A stretch of 10,655 nucleotides of DNA from contig JBAZXY010000041.1 in assembly GCA_041659585.1 (NCBI GenBank), positions 1 to 10,655 of the forward strand, read 5' to 3'. The position numbers were made by a program, and so were the translations under genes. The stretch comes from UBA8518 sp041659585. Its GTDB lineage: Bacteria; Patescibacteriota; Minisyncoccia; Moranbacterales; UBA2206. Under the pieces are notes generated by a model that was not told where the DNA came from, did not search any database, and saw only the letters and a program-made list of their open reading frames with translations. Shown here piece after piece: positions 1 through 6,174 of this stretch; the stretch's first letter is position 1; the number at the start of each line of letters is the position of its first letter.

Positions 1-435
1 CTGGCGCAACATATTAAAACTGAATATGCACAAAAGCATAAAATTAATCCGGCTAACATCGTAGTGGTGGCCATTTCTTCTTGCGTAGCCAAGAAAATTA
101 AAAAAGATTCCAATCTGGATTATGTGCTGACGATGCGTGAATTGGGCCGCATTATCCGACAAAAACACGTGAAGCTGGCGGAAGTGGCAGGTGCGGAATT
201 TTCTCGTGATCTGTTGGTGAAAAGCAAGGGCGTGGAGAAAATGGTGCATTGCGGCGGCGCGGCGGAGCTGCTGGCTAGGAGTCTGCATTGTGAGTATCTG
301 GTAGCTAATGAGGTGAAAGCGATAAAAAATTTGCTGGATAATCTGACTAAGAAAAGAGTGCACACAAAACTCATCGAAATGATGATTTGTCCGGGAGGTT
401 GCGTGGGTGGAGGAGGACAGTCGCGGAAATTTTGA
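1..435 (+). CDS. [FeFe]-hydrogenase-like large subunit, C-terminal part (5' truncated)
   Basis: The frame is open from base 1, so the start lies outside the window; 144 residues are visible. Recognisable H-cluster family motifs are SSCVAKK (residues 26-32, matching the family's PCTAKK loop, Cys28) and CPGGCVGGGGQ (130-140), whose two cysteines bind the [4Fe-4S] part and bridge to the di-iron site in true [FeFe] hydrogenases. A DYVLTMRELGRII stretch also matches the family. Two things are odd. The segment between these motifs is much shorter than in classical enzymes, with HCGGAAELL where a TGGVMEA-like motif is expected. The protein also ends five residues after CPGGC...GGQ, where typical enzymes continue for tens of residues with the small-subunit region. 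It could be a divergent sensory-type or NarF/Nar1-like relative. Family assignment is firm; catalytic activity is unproven. Confidence 0.82.
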   Translation: MAQHIKTEYAQKHKINPANIVVVAISSCVAKKIKKDSNLDYVLTMRELGRIIRQKHVKLAEVAGAEFSRDLLVKSKGVEKMVHCGGAAELLARSLHCEYLVANEVKAIKNLLDNLTKKRVHTKLIEMMICPGGCVGGGGQSRKF

Positions 436-578
436 ATTTAAAATTTAAAATGTCAGCCAGAGACTGATCCATCTTGGGCGGAAAATCCAATTAGTAGATT
501 AAATTTTTAAAATTTGTTAATTTAGTAATTGAAAATTGATTTAAAATTTATAATTTCAAATTTAAAATTATTTATAGT
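436..578. other. AT-rich intergenic spacer with repeated AAATTTAAAATT-type words
   Basis: Between the hydrogenase-like stop and hypC lies about 140 bp almost devoid of G and C, except a central island near 452-488. Words such as AATTTAAAATTTAAAA recur at both ends (433-450 and 541-570), giving imperfect inverted and direct repetition around the GC-richer core. This could be a small palindromic intergenic repeat; no coding frame is seen. The repeat begins directly at the hydrogenase-like gene's stop codon, so it may have trimmed that gene's 3' end (inference). Confidence 0.4.
549..554 (+). promoter_or_regulatory. Possible hypC -10 box (TATAAT)
   Basis: A consensus TATAAT lies 24 bp before the hypC ATG. 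No good -35 box is present at 16-18 bp upstream (TTGAAA at 529-534 is only 14 bp away), and in such AT-rich DNA chance matches are frequent, so this is weak. hypC has no evident Shine-Dalgarno sequence. Confidence 0.25.
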
Positions 579-785
579 ATGTGTCTAGCAATTCCGGGGA
601 AAATTTTGAAAATCAAAGGGCAAATCGCCGAGGTGGATTTTGATGGTATTGTGAAAGACATCAATATCGCGTTGGTGGACGCGGTCGTCGGCGAATACGT
701 CATGGTGCACGCCGGCTTTGCCATTGAAAAAATGGAATCGGAGCAAGTGGATTATATCCATTCCATCATCAAGGAGAAAAAATAA
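579..785 (+). CDS. hypC: Hydrogenase maturation chaperone HypC/HupF
   Basis: A 68-residue protein beginning MCLAIPGKI, the signature N-terminus of HypC/HybG/HupF. Cys2 is the residue that in this family binds the Fe(CN)2CO unit and contacts HypD and the [NiFe]-hydrogenase large-subunit precursor. The rest is the usual small beta-barrel sequence (VGEYVMVHAGFAIEKM is strongly family-like). It is slightly shorter than the common 75-90 residues. HypC acts in the cytoplasm with HypD to assemble the Fe ligand set. Its usual partner hypD is on the same strand but about 8.2 kb away, beyond the accessory island, so the two cannot share one simple transcript. The stop codon at 783-785 is followed immediately by island-like sequence (TACATA). 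Confidence 0.95.
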   Translation: MCLAIPGKILKIKGQIAEVDFDGIVKDINIALVDAVVGEYVMVHAGFAIEKMESEQVDYIHSIIKEKK

Positions 786-849
786 TACATAGATAAGCAA
801 AATTAAAACAAAGCATGAGCGGATTGGTAATCACTGCAAATCAACTATT

Positions 850-1103
850 TTTGTTATATTTCTAACAAATTAACCTAAATCCTACAATAATCCTATTTTT
901 ATTGTACATTAGTTTCTTTTCTAGCTAGCCTAATAACAAAGATAGAAATAGCTCCCCTAGGGACTTGCTTTGTTCTGCGAGGTGTGCTATAAAATAATAT
1001 TGTCCTTTGACATTTGAATAAAGAGAAAAATAGCTTGATAACATAGAAACTATAGGAAGTTAAAAACAAAATTAGCTTCTTGAGTGAGGCAGGGGAGGAT
1101 GGT
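850..1103 (+). repeat. Constant leader copy 1 (regulatory region and 5' UTR of A1)
   Basis: The first copy of the repeated noncoding block. In order: inverted repeat TTTGTTA-N6-TAACAAA (850-869); direct repeats AATCCTA at 878-884 and 889-895, 11 bp apart; palindrome CTAGCTAG (921-928); the promoter (965-993); a short hairpin TGTC-CTTT-GACA (1001-1012) near the predicted transcript start; a 7-bp stem (GAAGTTA 1056-1062 with TAGCTTC 1073-1079); and a GGGGAGG ribosome site before the ATG at 1104. The 318-bp gene-free stretch 786-1103 holds nothing else. This is the only copy not preceded by a terminator hairpin. Confidence 0.88.
965..993 (+). promoter_or_regulatory. Unit 1 promoter (extended -10)
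   Basis: The -35 TTGCTT (965-970), a 17-bp spacer and the -10 TATAAA (988-993) preceded by TGC form an extended -10 promoter. The same arrangement occurs in the other three leaders with the same 17-bp spacing, which supports it. The spacer contains imperfect inverted arms (CTTGC / GCGAG) that could be an operator. The start would fall near 1000. Confidence 0.7.
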
Positions 1104-1760
1104 ATGTGTAAATGCAGTGGATGTATTTGGAATTTAATGTTTATTGGTATCATTTTGGGCATTGTAATAAATATCGGAGGTTGCAGTGAAAGCAATCCGG
1201 CTGATCAACTCAGTAAAATCACTGATATGCAAAAAAAATTGCGAAGTCAGATTGAAACAATTAGCAAGACTCAGTCCCAATATCAAGAAACCATAAATGA
1301 TTATAGTAATGAAATCAAAAAAGAAAAGGAGGCCAAACACATCACTTCCTATGCTCAAGCTTCAGAAAGGGTAAAATATAACATCCAGCTCATCCAAGAG
1401 GTTGATGCTTACCAAACAGAGTTAGTTAAAATTAAACAAGTAACTGAAAATGGTTTGGAGGAGGCAATCTATGCAGAGCGTCGACTCAATGCTAAATTCC
1501 TTATGGCTAAAACCATTGGTGATGGCAAAGTTCTCAGTCAAGAAGTAGATGGTCTACTCAAAAAGTATGGCCCGCTCATGGATCAATATGTCATCGATCC
1601 TAAGAAGCTCACCATCAAATCTCCGGAAGAGATTTGGGAGCAGATTGGGGGTGAAAAGAGGCAGGAGACAAAACAGCAGCTTCCTAAGAGATCATTATCG
1701 GATTTGGATGGAAAAGAGCGTATCAATCATGAAGAGGTAATCACGGTTTTTCTCAAATAA
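1104..1760 (+). CDS. A1: lipoprotein-anchored copy of the shared 145-residue coiled-coil-like domain
   Basis: I choose ATG 1104 because GGGGAGG lies 5-11 bp upstream and the leader aligns with the starts of the sister genes; the frame is open back to a TTG at 1080, which would precede that ribosome site. The product is 218 residues. Residues 9-26 are hydrophobic and end in IGGC (Cys27), a good lipobox, so it is probably a lipoprotein with the body outside the membrane. Residues 38-182 are the shared domain: charged, heptad-rich, with landmarks KITDMQ, NEIKKEKEAKHITSYAQASE, ENGLEEAIYAERRLNAKF and SPEEIWEQIG. A 36-residue tail follows that A2 and A3 lack: TGA at 1652-1654 lies where A3 stops, but one base is missing (ATTGGGGGTGA against ATTGGGAGGTGA), so reading continues. 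Two partner genes follow 17 bp downstream. Family and function are not recognised. Confidence 0.82.
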   Translation: MCKCSGCIWNLMFIGIILGIVINIGGCSESNPADQLSKITDMQKKLRSQIETISKTQSQYQETINDYSNEIKKEKEAKHITSYAQASERVKYNIQLIQEVDAYQTELVKIKQVTENGLEEAIYAERRLNAKFLMAKTIGDGKVLSQEVDGLLKKYGPLMDQYVIDPKKLTIKSPEEIWEQIGGEKRQETKQQLPKRSLSDLDGKERINHEEVITVFLK

Positions 1761-1777
1761 CACACGAGGGGGATAGA

Positions 1778-2620
1778 ATGAAAAAATTCATACTAGGTGC
1801 AGGGTTGTTGTTGTCGGTGTTGTTGGTGTTTGGGGTGATTTTCTACGGCAATGTCATTGCAGCGCTTTGGTTTATTCCGCATATTATGGAATGGCTTGAG
1901 CCGCTTGGCGTGGGAAAATATTTTTCTTTAGTGCTAGCAATTCCGCTGGCCGTTTGGATCAGCATTTCCATTGGAAAGGTAATTTCTTTCAATCGGGAAA
2001 AGCGGTTGCAAGGAATTCTAATGGCGACAGGGGCAGTTGTTGCGTTGGCGCTTTTGCTTGGGGTGATGACCAGGAATTATCGTTTTGATCCCCAAAGTGG
2101 CAGTCCTCAGTATTCATTTTCTTGGGATGTTAATGGGGGAGTGAAGATCCTTCCAAAAACCATGAAAGTTGATCCTGAGACCGGTGCGAAGACGATGCCG
2201 TTGTTGCCTAATATCGTTCAAGGAAGCGCTGCTTCCAAAGACGGAACTCCTTCATTTGCTCCATTGAGTGTGTCGAAAAATTCTCGTTTTTTTTCTCCTG
2301 ATGGAATGGCACTCTTCTATTATTATGAATATGCCGATGGAAGAATCGAGTTTTTTTCTCATGGCGGGGTTCATCCTCAGATAGGCGCACCACTTTTTCC
2401 GGTAAATGATGTAATTATGAAGAAATTCAATGACTATCTATCTTCCGGCAAAGAAAAGCTCATCCTTGGGTATGATAAACATCTGGATGGTGCACAACTG
2501 ATTGAGCAAAAGGATGCTTCTTCAGGTGATGCCCAGTCGAGTGAGCAGAAAGTTTCTCCCTATCAAAATGTTTCTCAAGGAGGACTACGCAAGATGAGTG
2601 AGGCATATAAGTATTATTAA
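1778..2620 (+). CDS. Unit 1 partner: three-TM membrane protein with an external domain, unknown family
   Basis: It starts 17 bp after A1 with a strong GAGGGGG ribosome site, so it is co-transcribed. The product is 280 residues. Hydrophobic helices at about 5-24, 48-66 and 79-97, with the basic loop KVISFNREKRLQ between helices 2 and 3, predict N-in topology and put residues 98-280 outside. The external part is aromatic-rich, with a striking stretch at 171-210 (FFSPDGMALFYYYEY, then DGRIEFF, GVHPQIGAPLFPV), and ends in a polar low-complexity region (DASSGDAQSSEQ). I do not recognise a named domain. The order anchor-A1 then this gene suggests the two products act together at the envelope (inference). 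Confidence 0.8.
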   Translation: MKKFILGAGLLLSVLLVFGVIFYGNVIAALWFIPHIMEWLEPLGVGKYFSLVLAIPLAVWISISIGKVISFNREKRLQGILMATGAVVALALLLGVMTRNYRFDPQSGSPQYSFSWDVNGGVKILPKTMKVDPETGAKTMPLLPNIVQGSAASKDGTPSFAPLSVSKNSRFFSPDGMALFYYYEYADGRIEFFSHGGVHPQIGAPLFPVNDVIMKKFNDYLSSGKEKLILGYDKHLDGAQLIEQKDASSGDAQSSEQKVSPYQNVSQGGLRKMSEAYKYY

Positions 2621-2660
2621 TTGATAGGTTGCAGAAAAACATCCAAAAAAGGAGCGTGTT

Positions 2661-2891
2661 ATGAAAATGAAAAAAATTGACAAGAACACTGTCAAATCTG
2701 CATTGCAATATATCGGAGCGTTGGTGATTGCAATAGTTCCGGTGTATCTGCTTTCTAGCAAAGCCAAACAGGTCATCGATCAGCAAACAGAAACGGCGCA
2801 TAACAAAACGCAAACGCTTAGCGGCAAGATCAAGAGCTGGTTCCAGGGTGCAGAGTCTGAGGATGCATCTCAATCGAAGTCGGATAGCTAG
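2661..2891 (+). CDS. Unit 1 partner: small single-TM protein
   Basis: A 76-residue protein with an AAAAGGAGCG ribosome site ending 6 bp before ATG 2661 and 40 bp after the previous gene. The N-terminus is lysine-rich (MKMKKIDK), followed by one hydrophobic helix at about 17-33 (YIGALVIAIVPVYLLSS) and a polar tail ending DASQSKSDS. The positive N-terminus predicts the tail outside, either as a signal anchor or after processing. There is no family match that I can name. It is the last gene of unit 1, 24 bp before the terminator hairpin. Confidence 0.68.
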   Translation: MKMKKIDKNTVKSALQYIGALVIAIVPVYLLSSKAKQVIDQQTETAHNKTQTLSGKIKSWFQGAESEDASQSKSDS

Positions 2892-2915
2892 ATAAGAAAC
2901 TCTAGCGCCACAACC

Positions 2916-2949
2916 AAAACCCCCATTTCACAATTGAAATGGGGGTTTT
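2916..2949 (+). terminator. Unit 1 terminator, constant hairpin copy T1
   Basis: A perfect 15-bp stem, AAAACCCCCATTTCA pairing with TGAAATGGGGGTTTT, around a CAAT loop. The A-tract/T-tract ends make it potentially active in both directions. The same hairpin ends all four units. Confidence 0.93.
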
Positions 2950-2971
2950 CTAATACATAAAAAACAAATTT

Positions 2972-3226
2972 AATTTGTTACATTTCTAACAAATTAACCT
3001 AAATCCTATGAATACCCTATTTTTATTGTACATTAGCTTCTTTTCTAGCTAGCCTAATAACAAAGATAGAAATAGCTCCTTTAGGGACTTGGTTTTTTCT
3101 ACAAGGTATGCTATAAAATAATGTTGTCCTTTGACAAATGAATAGAGAAAGAAGTAGCTTGATAATATAGAAACTATAGGAAGTTAAAAACAAAATTAGC
3201 TTCTTGAGTGAGGCGAAGGAGGTGGT
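2972..3226 (+). repeat. Constant leader copy 2
   Basis: The second copy of the leader, following T1 by 22 bp. The edge inverted repeat is extended here to 9-bp arms, AATTTGTTA-N6-TAACAAATT (2972-2995). CTAGCTAG lies at 3045-3052, the promoter at 3089-3117, hairpin TTGTC-CTTT-GACAA just after the predicted start, and GAAGGAGG before ATG 3227. Distances from inverted repeat and from palindrome to the -35 box (115 and 44 bp) equal those in the other copies. The gene-free stretch 2892-3226 holds only T1 and this leader. Confidence 0.9.
3089..3117 (+). promoter_or_regulatory. Unit 2 promoter (extended -10)
   Basis: The -35 TTGGTT (3089-3094), a 17-bp spacer and TGC-TATAAA (-10 at 3112-3117). The spacer again has short inverted arms (CTTG / CAAG). 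Predicted start near 3124. Confidence 0.7.
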
Positions 3227-4093
3227 ATGAGTAATATAACTATTGTATTTGCTATTTTGAGTGGAATCCCGATGTTTTGTGCTTTGGTATGTTTTTTTGC
3301 TCCTGATTCAAACGAAGAAAAAGTAGAAAAATCTAAAAAAAGTGCCTGGTGCTACTCCTTAACCACTATTGTCCTCCTTTTTATATTTGGTTTCTTGTTG
3401 TACTGTGATATAAGGGAAATTCATATTAGTAATTTAACTATTGTATTTGCTATTTTGAGTGGAATCCCGATGTTTTTTGCTTTGGTATGTTTTTTTGTTT
3501 TTGATTCAAGCGAAGAGGGAATGGAAGACTCTAAAAAAAACGCCTGGCATTTTTCCTTAATTACTATGATACTTTTTTCTATATTTGGCTACTTGTTGTA
3601 TGATGATGTAATAAAGCAAATACACGAAAACAGCTCAGCCGGCCAAATGGAGAAAATCACCGATATGCAAGTCGGACTCCGAAAGCAGATTGAAAACATT
3701 AGCAAAGCTCAATCTGTATATCAATCCGACATCGAGAAATACAGCAATGAAATCAAAAAAGAAAAGGAGGCCAAACACATCACTTCCTATGCCCAAGCTT
3801 CAGAACGGATGAAATACAATATCCAGCTCATCCGAGAAGTAGACGCCTATAACACAGAGATAGCTAAAATCAAGCAAGTAACTGAAAACGGACTTGAAGA
3901 AACTATCTATAAAGAGCGTCGACTCAATGCTAAGTTCCTCATGGCTAAAACCATTGGTGATGGCAAAGTTCTCAGTCAAGAAGTAGATGGTCTACTCAAA
4001 AAGTATAGCCCGCTGATGGATCAATATGTCATCGATCCTAAGAAGCTCACCGTCAAATCTCCGGAAGAGATTTGGGAGCAGATTGGGAAGTGA
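3227..4093 (+). CDS. A2: four-TM copy of the shared coiled-coil-like domain
   Basis: 288 residues; ATG 3227 follows GAAGGAGG at 5 bp. Residues 2-67 and 68-133 are a direct duplication: each begins SN(I/L)TIVFAILSGIPMF and holds two hydrophobic helices (about 4-24, 42-59, 70-90, 108-125). The lysine-rich loops between helices 1-2 and 3-4 favour an N-out/C-out arrangement, so the shared domain (143-287) would be outside. That domain has the same landmarks as A1 and A3 (KITDMQ, KEKEAKHITSYAQASE, SPEEIWEQIG) and stops two codons after IWEQIG. The product is probably an integral membrane protein; function unknown. An intrinsic terminator follows directly, before the partner gene of this unit. Confidence 0.85.
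   Translation: MSNITIVFAILSGIPMFCALVCFFAPDSNEEKVEKSKKSAWCYSLTTIVLLFIFGFLLYCDIREIHISNLTIVFAILSGIPMFFALVCFFVFDSSEEGMEDSKKNAWHFSLITMILFSIFGYLLYDDVIKQIHENSSAGQMEKITDMQVGLRKQIENISKAQSVYQSDIEKYSNEIKKEKEAKHITSYAQASERMKYNIQLIREVDAYNTEIAKIKQVTENGLEETIYKERRLNAKFLMAKTIGDGKVLSQEVDGLLKKYSPLMDQYVIDPKKLTVKSPEEIWEQIGK
3230..3625 (+). repeat. 198-bp tandem duplication inside A2
   Basis: Two in-frame copies with a 198-bp (66-codon) period, first starting AGTAAT at 3230 and second AGTAAT at 3428. The first about 70 bp of each are almost identical (ACTATTGTATTTGCTATTTT and onward); the later parts have diverged at both DNA and protein level. The duplication doubled the two-helix module to four helices while preserving topology parity. 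Confidence 0.9.
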
Positions 4094-4115
4094 CGCATTA
4101 AATGGATTGCAATCC

Positions 4116-4149
4116 AAGCCCTGCTTCTTGCAAGCAGGGCTTTATTTTT
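4116..4149 (+). terminator. Intrinsic terminator directly after A2
   Basis: An 11-bp perfect stem, AAGCCCTGCTT with AAGCAGGGCTT, loop CTTGC, followed by TATTTTTC. It is unrelated in sequence to the constant unit terminators. It lies between A2 and the transglutaminase-like gene, so that partner would be expressed by read-through or from its own promoter. Confidence 0.85.
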
Positions 4150-4173
4150 CCTGAAAGCATTGAGGAGAAGAAG

Positions 4174-4212
4174 ATGAATAACTTGAAAAATATAAGGAGG
4201 AAATCATGGTGA
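4174..4212 (+). CDS. Possible 12-codon leader ORF overlapping the next start
   Basis: ATG 4174, preceded by GAGGAG, encodes MNNLKNIRRKSW and stops at TGA 4210-4212, overlapping the transglutaminase-like start (ATG 4206) in another frame. The RRK codons (AGG AGG AAA) are at the same time the ribosome site of the next gene. It could couple translation or be chance; there is no second copy for comparison. Confidence 0.25.
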   Translation: MNNLKNIRRKSW

Positions 4213-4991
4213 CGCTGCTCGGTGTTTTGGCTGGTTTAGGCTTTGGTTCGTTTTGTTTGCATGCGCTGATCAAATTGTTCGGAGAGAAAAACAATGTGAT
4301 TTTGAAAAACATCATCACTCCTGCACTTTGCGGCATTGAAAAGAGTATATCACAAAAAACAGGAGATGCAATTGGGCAGATTCAAAGTCAAGCTCAATCA
4401 TATCTTCAAAGTGTGCCAGCAGATATGCGAGGCGATGTTGAAAAAATGATGGACAAAGGCTTTGCTTCTTTGTATGAATTGTTTCCACAAGACCGGCTCG
4501 AAGACATTGGTATTCATGATGAGGCGATTATCACCATCACCAATGATCGGATGCAGCCATTTCAGCTGTCCGGGTCTATGGTGAAAGAATGTCAAAAGAT
4601 TGTGACAGGCAAAACGGGGGATATGGAAAAAGCTCGAGCAATCTTTGATTGGTTTGAGACCAACATTTCCTACGATCATGCCCGGGCAGCGAGAACCGGC
4701 AGCGGATATCGCAATGCTCGCCAAGTCTTTGACGATAGGAAGGGCATATGTGGAGAAATGACATTTCTCTATGTGGTCATGGCATGGTATTCCGGCATCT
4801 TATCAGCTTGCTATGTGCATGTCGAAAAAGACTATCGTGGCGAGCAGGTGTGTCATGCTTGCGCCGGCTTCAACCATCACGGCAGGATTGCTCTGGTTGA
4901 TCCGGCCTATGGCATGTTTGATGTTCAGCATCAGGAATGCAAAGTGAAGGATAATCAGGAAACAATCGATACCTTCAAATCTTGGAATTGA
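4206..4991 (+). CDS. Unit 2 partner: membrane-associated transglutaminase-like protein
   Basis: 261 residues with a strong AAGGAGG site 6 bp upstream of ATG 4206. The N-terminus is hydrophobic (about 2-24, a probable TM anchor). The region from about 137 to 235 resembles the transglutaminase/cysteine-protease core: KARAIFDWFETNISYD before the nucleophile, Cys182 in KGICGEMTFLYVVMAWYSGI, then His217 in CHACAGF and Asp232 in ALVDPAYG, giving the Cys-His-Asp order of that superfamily. Such domains make or cut amide bonds (crosslinking, peptidase or amidase activity); the substrate here cannot be told. The middle region (45-135) is helical and unassigned. Following A2 suggests action at the envelope, but whether the catalytic domain is inside or outside is unclear. 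Confidence 0.85.
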   Translation: MVTLLGVLAGLGFGSFCLHALIKLFGEKNNVILKNIITPALCGIEKSISQKTGDAIGQIQSQAQSYLQSVPADMRGDVEKMMDKGFASLYELFPQDRLEDIGIHDEAIITITNDRMQPFQLSGSMVKECQKIVTGKTGDMEKARAIFDWFETNISYDHARAARTGSGYRNARQVFDDRKGICGEMTFLYVVMAWYSGILSACYVHVEKDYRGEQVCHACAGFNHHGRIALVDPAYGMFDVQHQECKVKDNQETIDTFKSWN

Positions 4992-5035
4992 TTTGTTTGC
5001 TTTCAAGAAGTGTTCAAGGTGGCATTGCCACAACC

Positions 5036-5069
5036 AAAACCCTCATTTCACAATTGAAATGAGGGTTTT
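5036..5069 (+). terminator. Unit 2 terminator, constant hairpin copy T2
   Basis: The same 15-bp stem and CAAT loop as T1, but with AAAACCCTCATTTCA / TGAAATGAGGGTTTT: a C-to-T change in one arm is matched by G-to-A in the other, so pairing is preserved. Confidence 0.93.
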
Positions 5070-5083
5070 CTAATACACCAAAA

Positions 5084-5348
5084 AACAAAGATCTTTGTTA
5101 CATTTCTAACAAATTAATCTAAATCCTACAATAATCCTATTTTTATTGTACATTAGTTTCTTTTCTAGCTAGCCTAATAATAGAGATAGAAATAGCTCCT
5201 TTAGGGACTTGCTTTGTTATGCGAGGTGTGCTATAAAATAATGTTGTCCTTTGACAAGTGAATAGGAAAAGAAACAGCTTGATAATATATATAAACCATA
5301 GGAAGTTACAAACAAAATTAGCTTCTTGAGTGAGGCGAAGGAGGAGGT
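5084..5348 (+). repeat. Constant leader copy 3
   Basis: The third leader copy. Its left edge has a 16-bp perfect palindrome AACAAAGATCTTTGTT (5084-5099) overlapping the common inverted repeat TTTGTTA-N6-TAACAAA (5094-5113). AATCCTA direct repeats lie at 5122 and 5133, CTAGCTAG at 5165-5172, the promoter at 5209-5237, and GAAGGAGGAGG before ATG 5349. The UTR has a 2-bp insertion (GATAATATATATAAACC) relative to the others. The gene-free stretch 4992-5348 contains only T2 and this block. Confidence 0.9.
5209..5237 (+). promoter_or_regulatory. Unit 3 promoter (extended -10)
   Basis: The -35 TTGCTT (5209-5214), a 17-bp spacer and TGC-TATAAA (-10 at 5232-5237). Short inverted arms CTTGC / GCGAG lie across the -35 and spacer. 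Confidence 0.7.
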
Positions 5349-6146
5349 ATGAATGTTATGGAGATAACGTGGCATGAATTTTGGAATGTTTTATGGGGAG
5401 ACTGGCAAGGTTTTTGGTTTGTTATCGGTGTATTATTAATTTTGTTTGGTATTGTAGTTTGGATTAATCAACGTAAGTTTGGTCGTAGGAGTGATTTGAA
5501 TCTTGCTAGGGGTATATTTATAGGGGGCATTGTTCTTGTCATAGGGACAAATTGGTATACTTTGGAGAGATTAAACTCTATTATTGATTGGAGAAGAGAA
5601 GAGTATCAAAAAAAACTTACTGCAGAGGAAGACGAGGCAGAAACAGTAAGACGAGCTCAAATTGCTAAGGAAATCGAAGAATCCAAGCCGGAAAACCAAC
5701 TTCGGAAAATCACCGATATGCAAGCCGGACTCCGAAGGCAGATTGAAAACATCAGCAAAGCTCAATCAGTCTATCAATCCGACATCGAGAAATACAGCAA
5801 TGAAATCAAAAAAGAAAAGGAGGCCAAACACATCACTTCCTATGCCCAAGCTTCAGAACGGATGAAATACAATATCCAGCTCATCCGAGAGGTAGACGCC
5901 TATAACACAGAGATGGCTAAAATCAGGCAAGTAACTGAAAATGGTTTAGAAGAAGCCATTTATACGGAGCGTCGACTCAATGCCAAATTTATTATGGCCA
6001 AAACCATTGGTGATGGCAAAGTTCTCAGTCAAGAAGTAGATGGTCTACTCAAAAAGTATGGCCCGCTCATGGATCAATATGTCATCGATCCAAAAAAGCT
6101 CACCGTCAAATCTCCGGAAGAGATTTGGGAGCAGATTGGGAGGTGA
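5349..6146 (+). CDS. A3: two-TM copy of the shared coiled-coil-like domain
   Basis: 265 residues; ATG 5349 follows GGAGGAGG closely. The N-terminus is tryptophan-rich and unlike the sister genes. Two helices are predicted at about 22-39 (FWFVIGVLLILFGIVVWI) and 54-70, joined by a basic loop NQRKFGRRSDLNLAR, which favours N-out/C-out topology. A highly charged linker (71-118, many E/K/R) leads into the shared domain at 120-264, which ends SPEEIWEQIG and stops one codon later. The last 150 bp are almost identical to A1 and A2 even at silent sites. A J-domain gene follows 28 bp downstream and a vWA gene after it, so the three are one operon. Confidence 0.85.
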   Translation: MNVMEITWHEFWNVLWGDWQGFWFVIGVLLILFGIVVWINQRKFGRRSDLNLARGIFIGGIVLVIGTNWYTLERLNSIIDWRREEYQKKLTAEEDEAETVRRAQIAKEIEESKPENQLRKITDMQAGLRRQIENISKAQSVYQSDIEKYSNEIKKEKEAKHITSYAQASERMKYNIQLIREVDAYNTEMAKIRQVTENGLEEAIYTERRLNAKFIMAKTIGDGKVLSQEVDGLLKKYGPLMDQYVIDPKKLTVKSPEEIWEQIGR

Positions 6147-6174
6147 CAAATATTCAACCTATTAGGAGGATGGT

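Noticed and set aside
850..1103. Known riboswitch or T-box in the leader
   Set aside because: Only short local stems are visible and no known aptamer core or terminator/antiterminator pair was recognised between the promoter and the start codon.
1080..1103. TTG 1080 as the start of A1
   Set aside because: It would place the GGGGAGG ribosome site inside the gene, and alignment with the other leaders shows the start at 1104.
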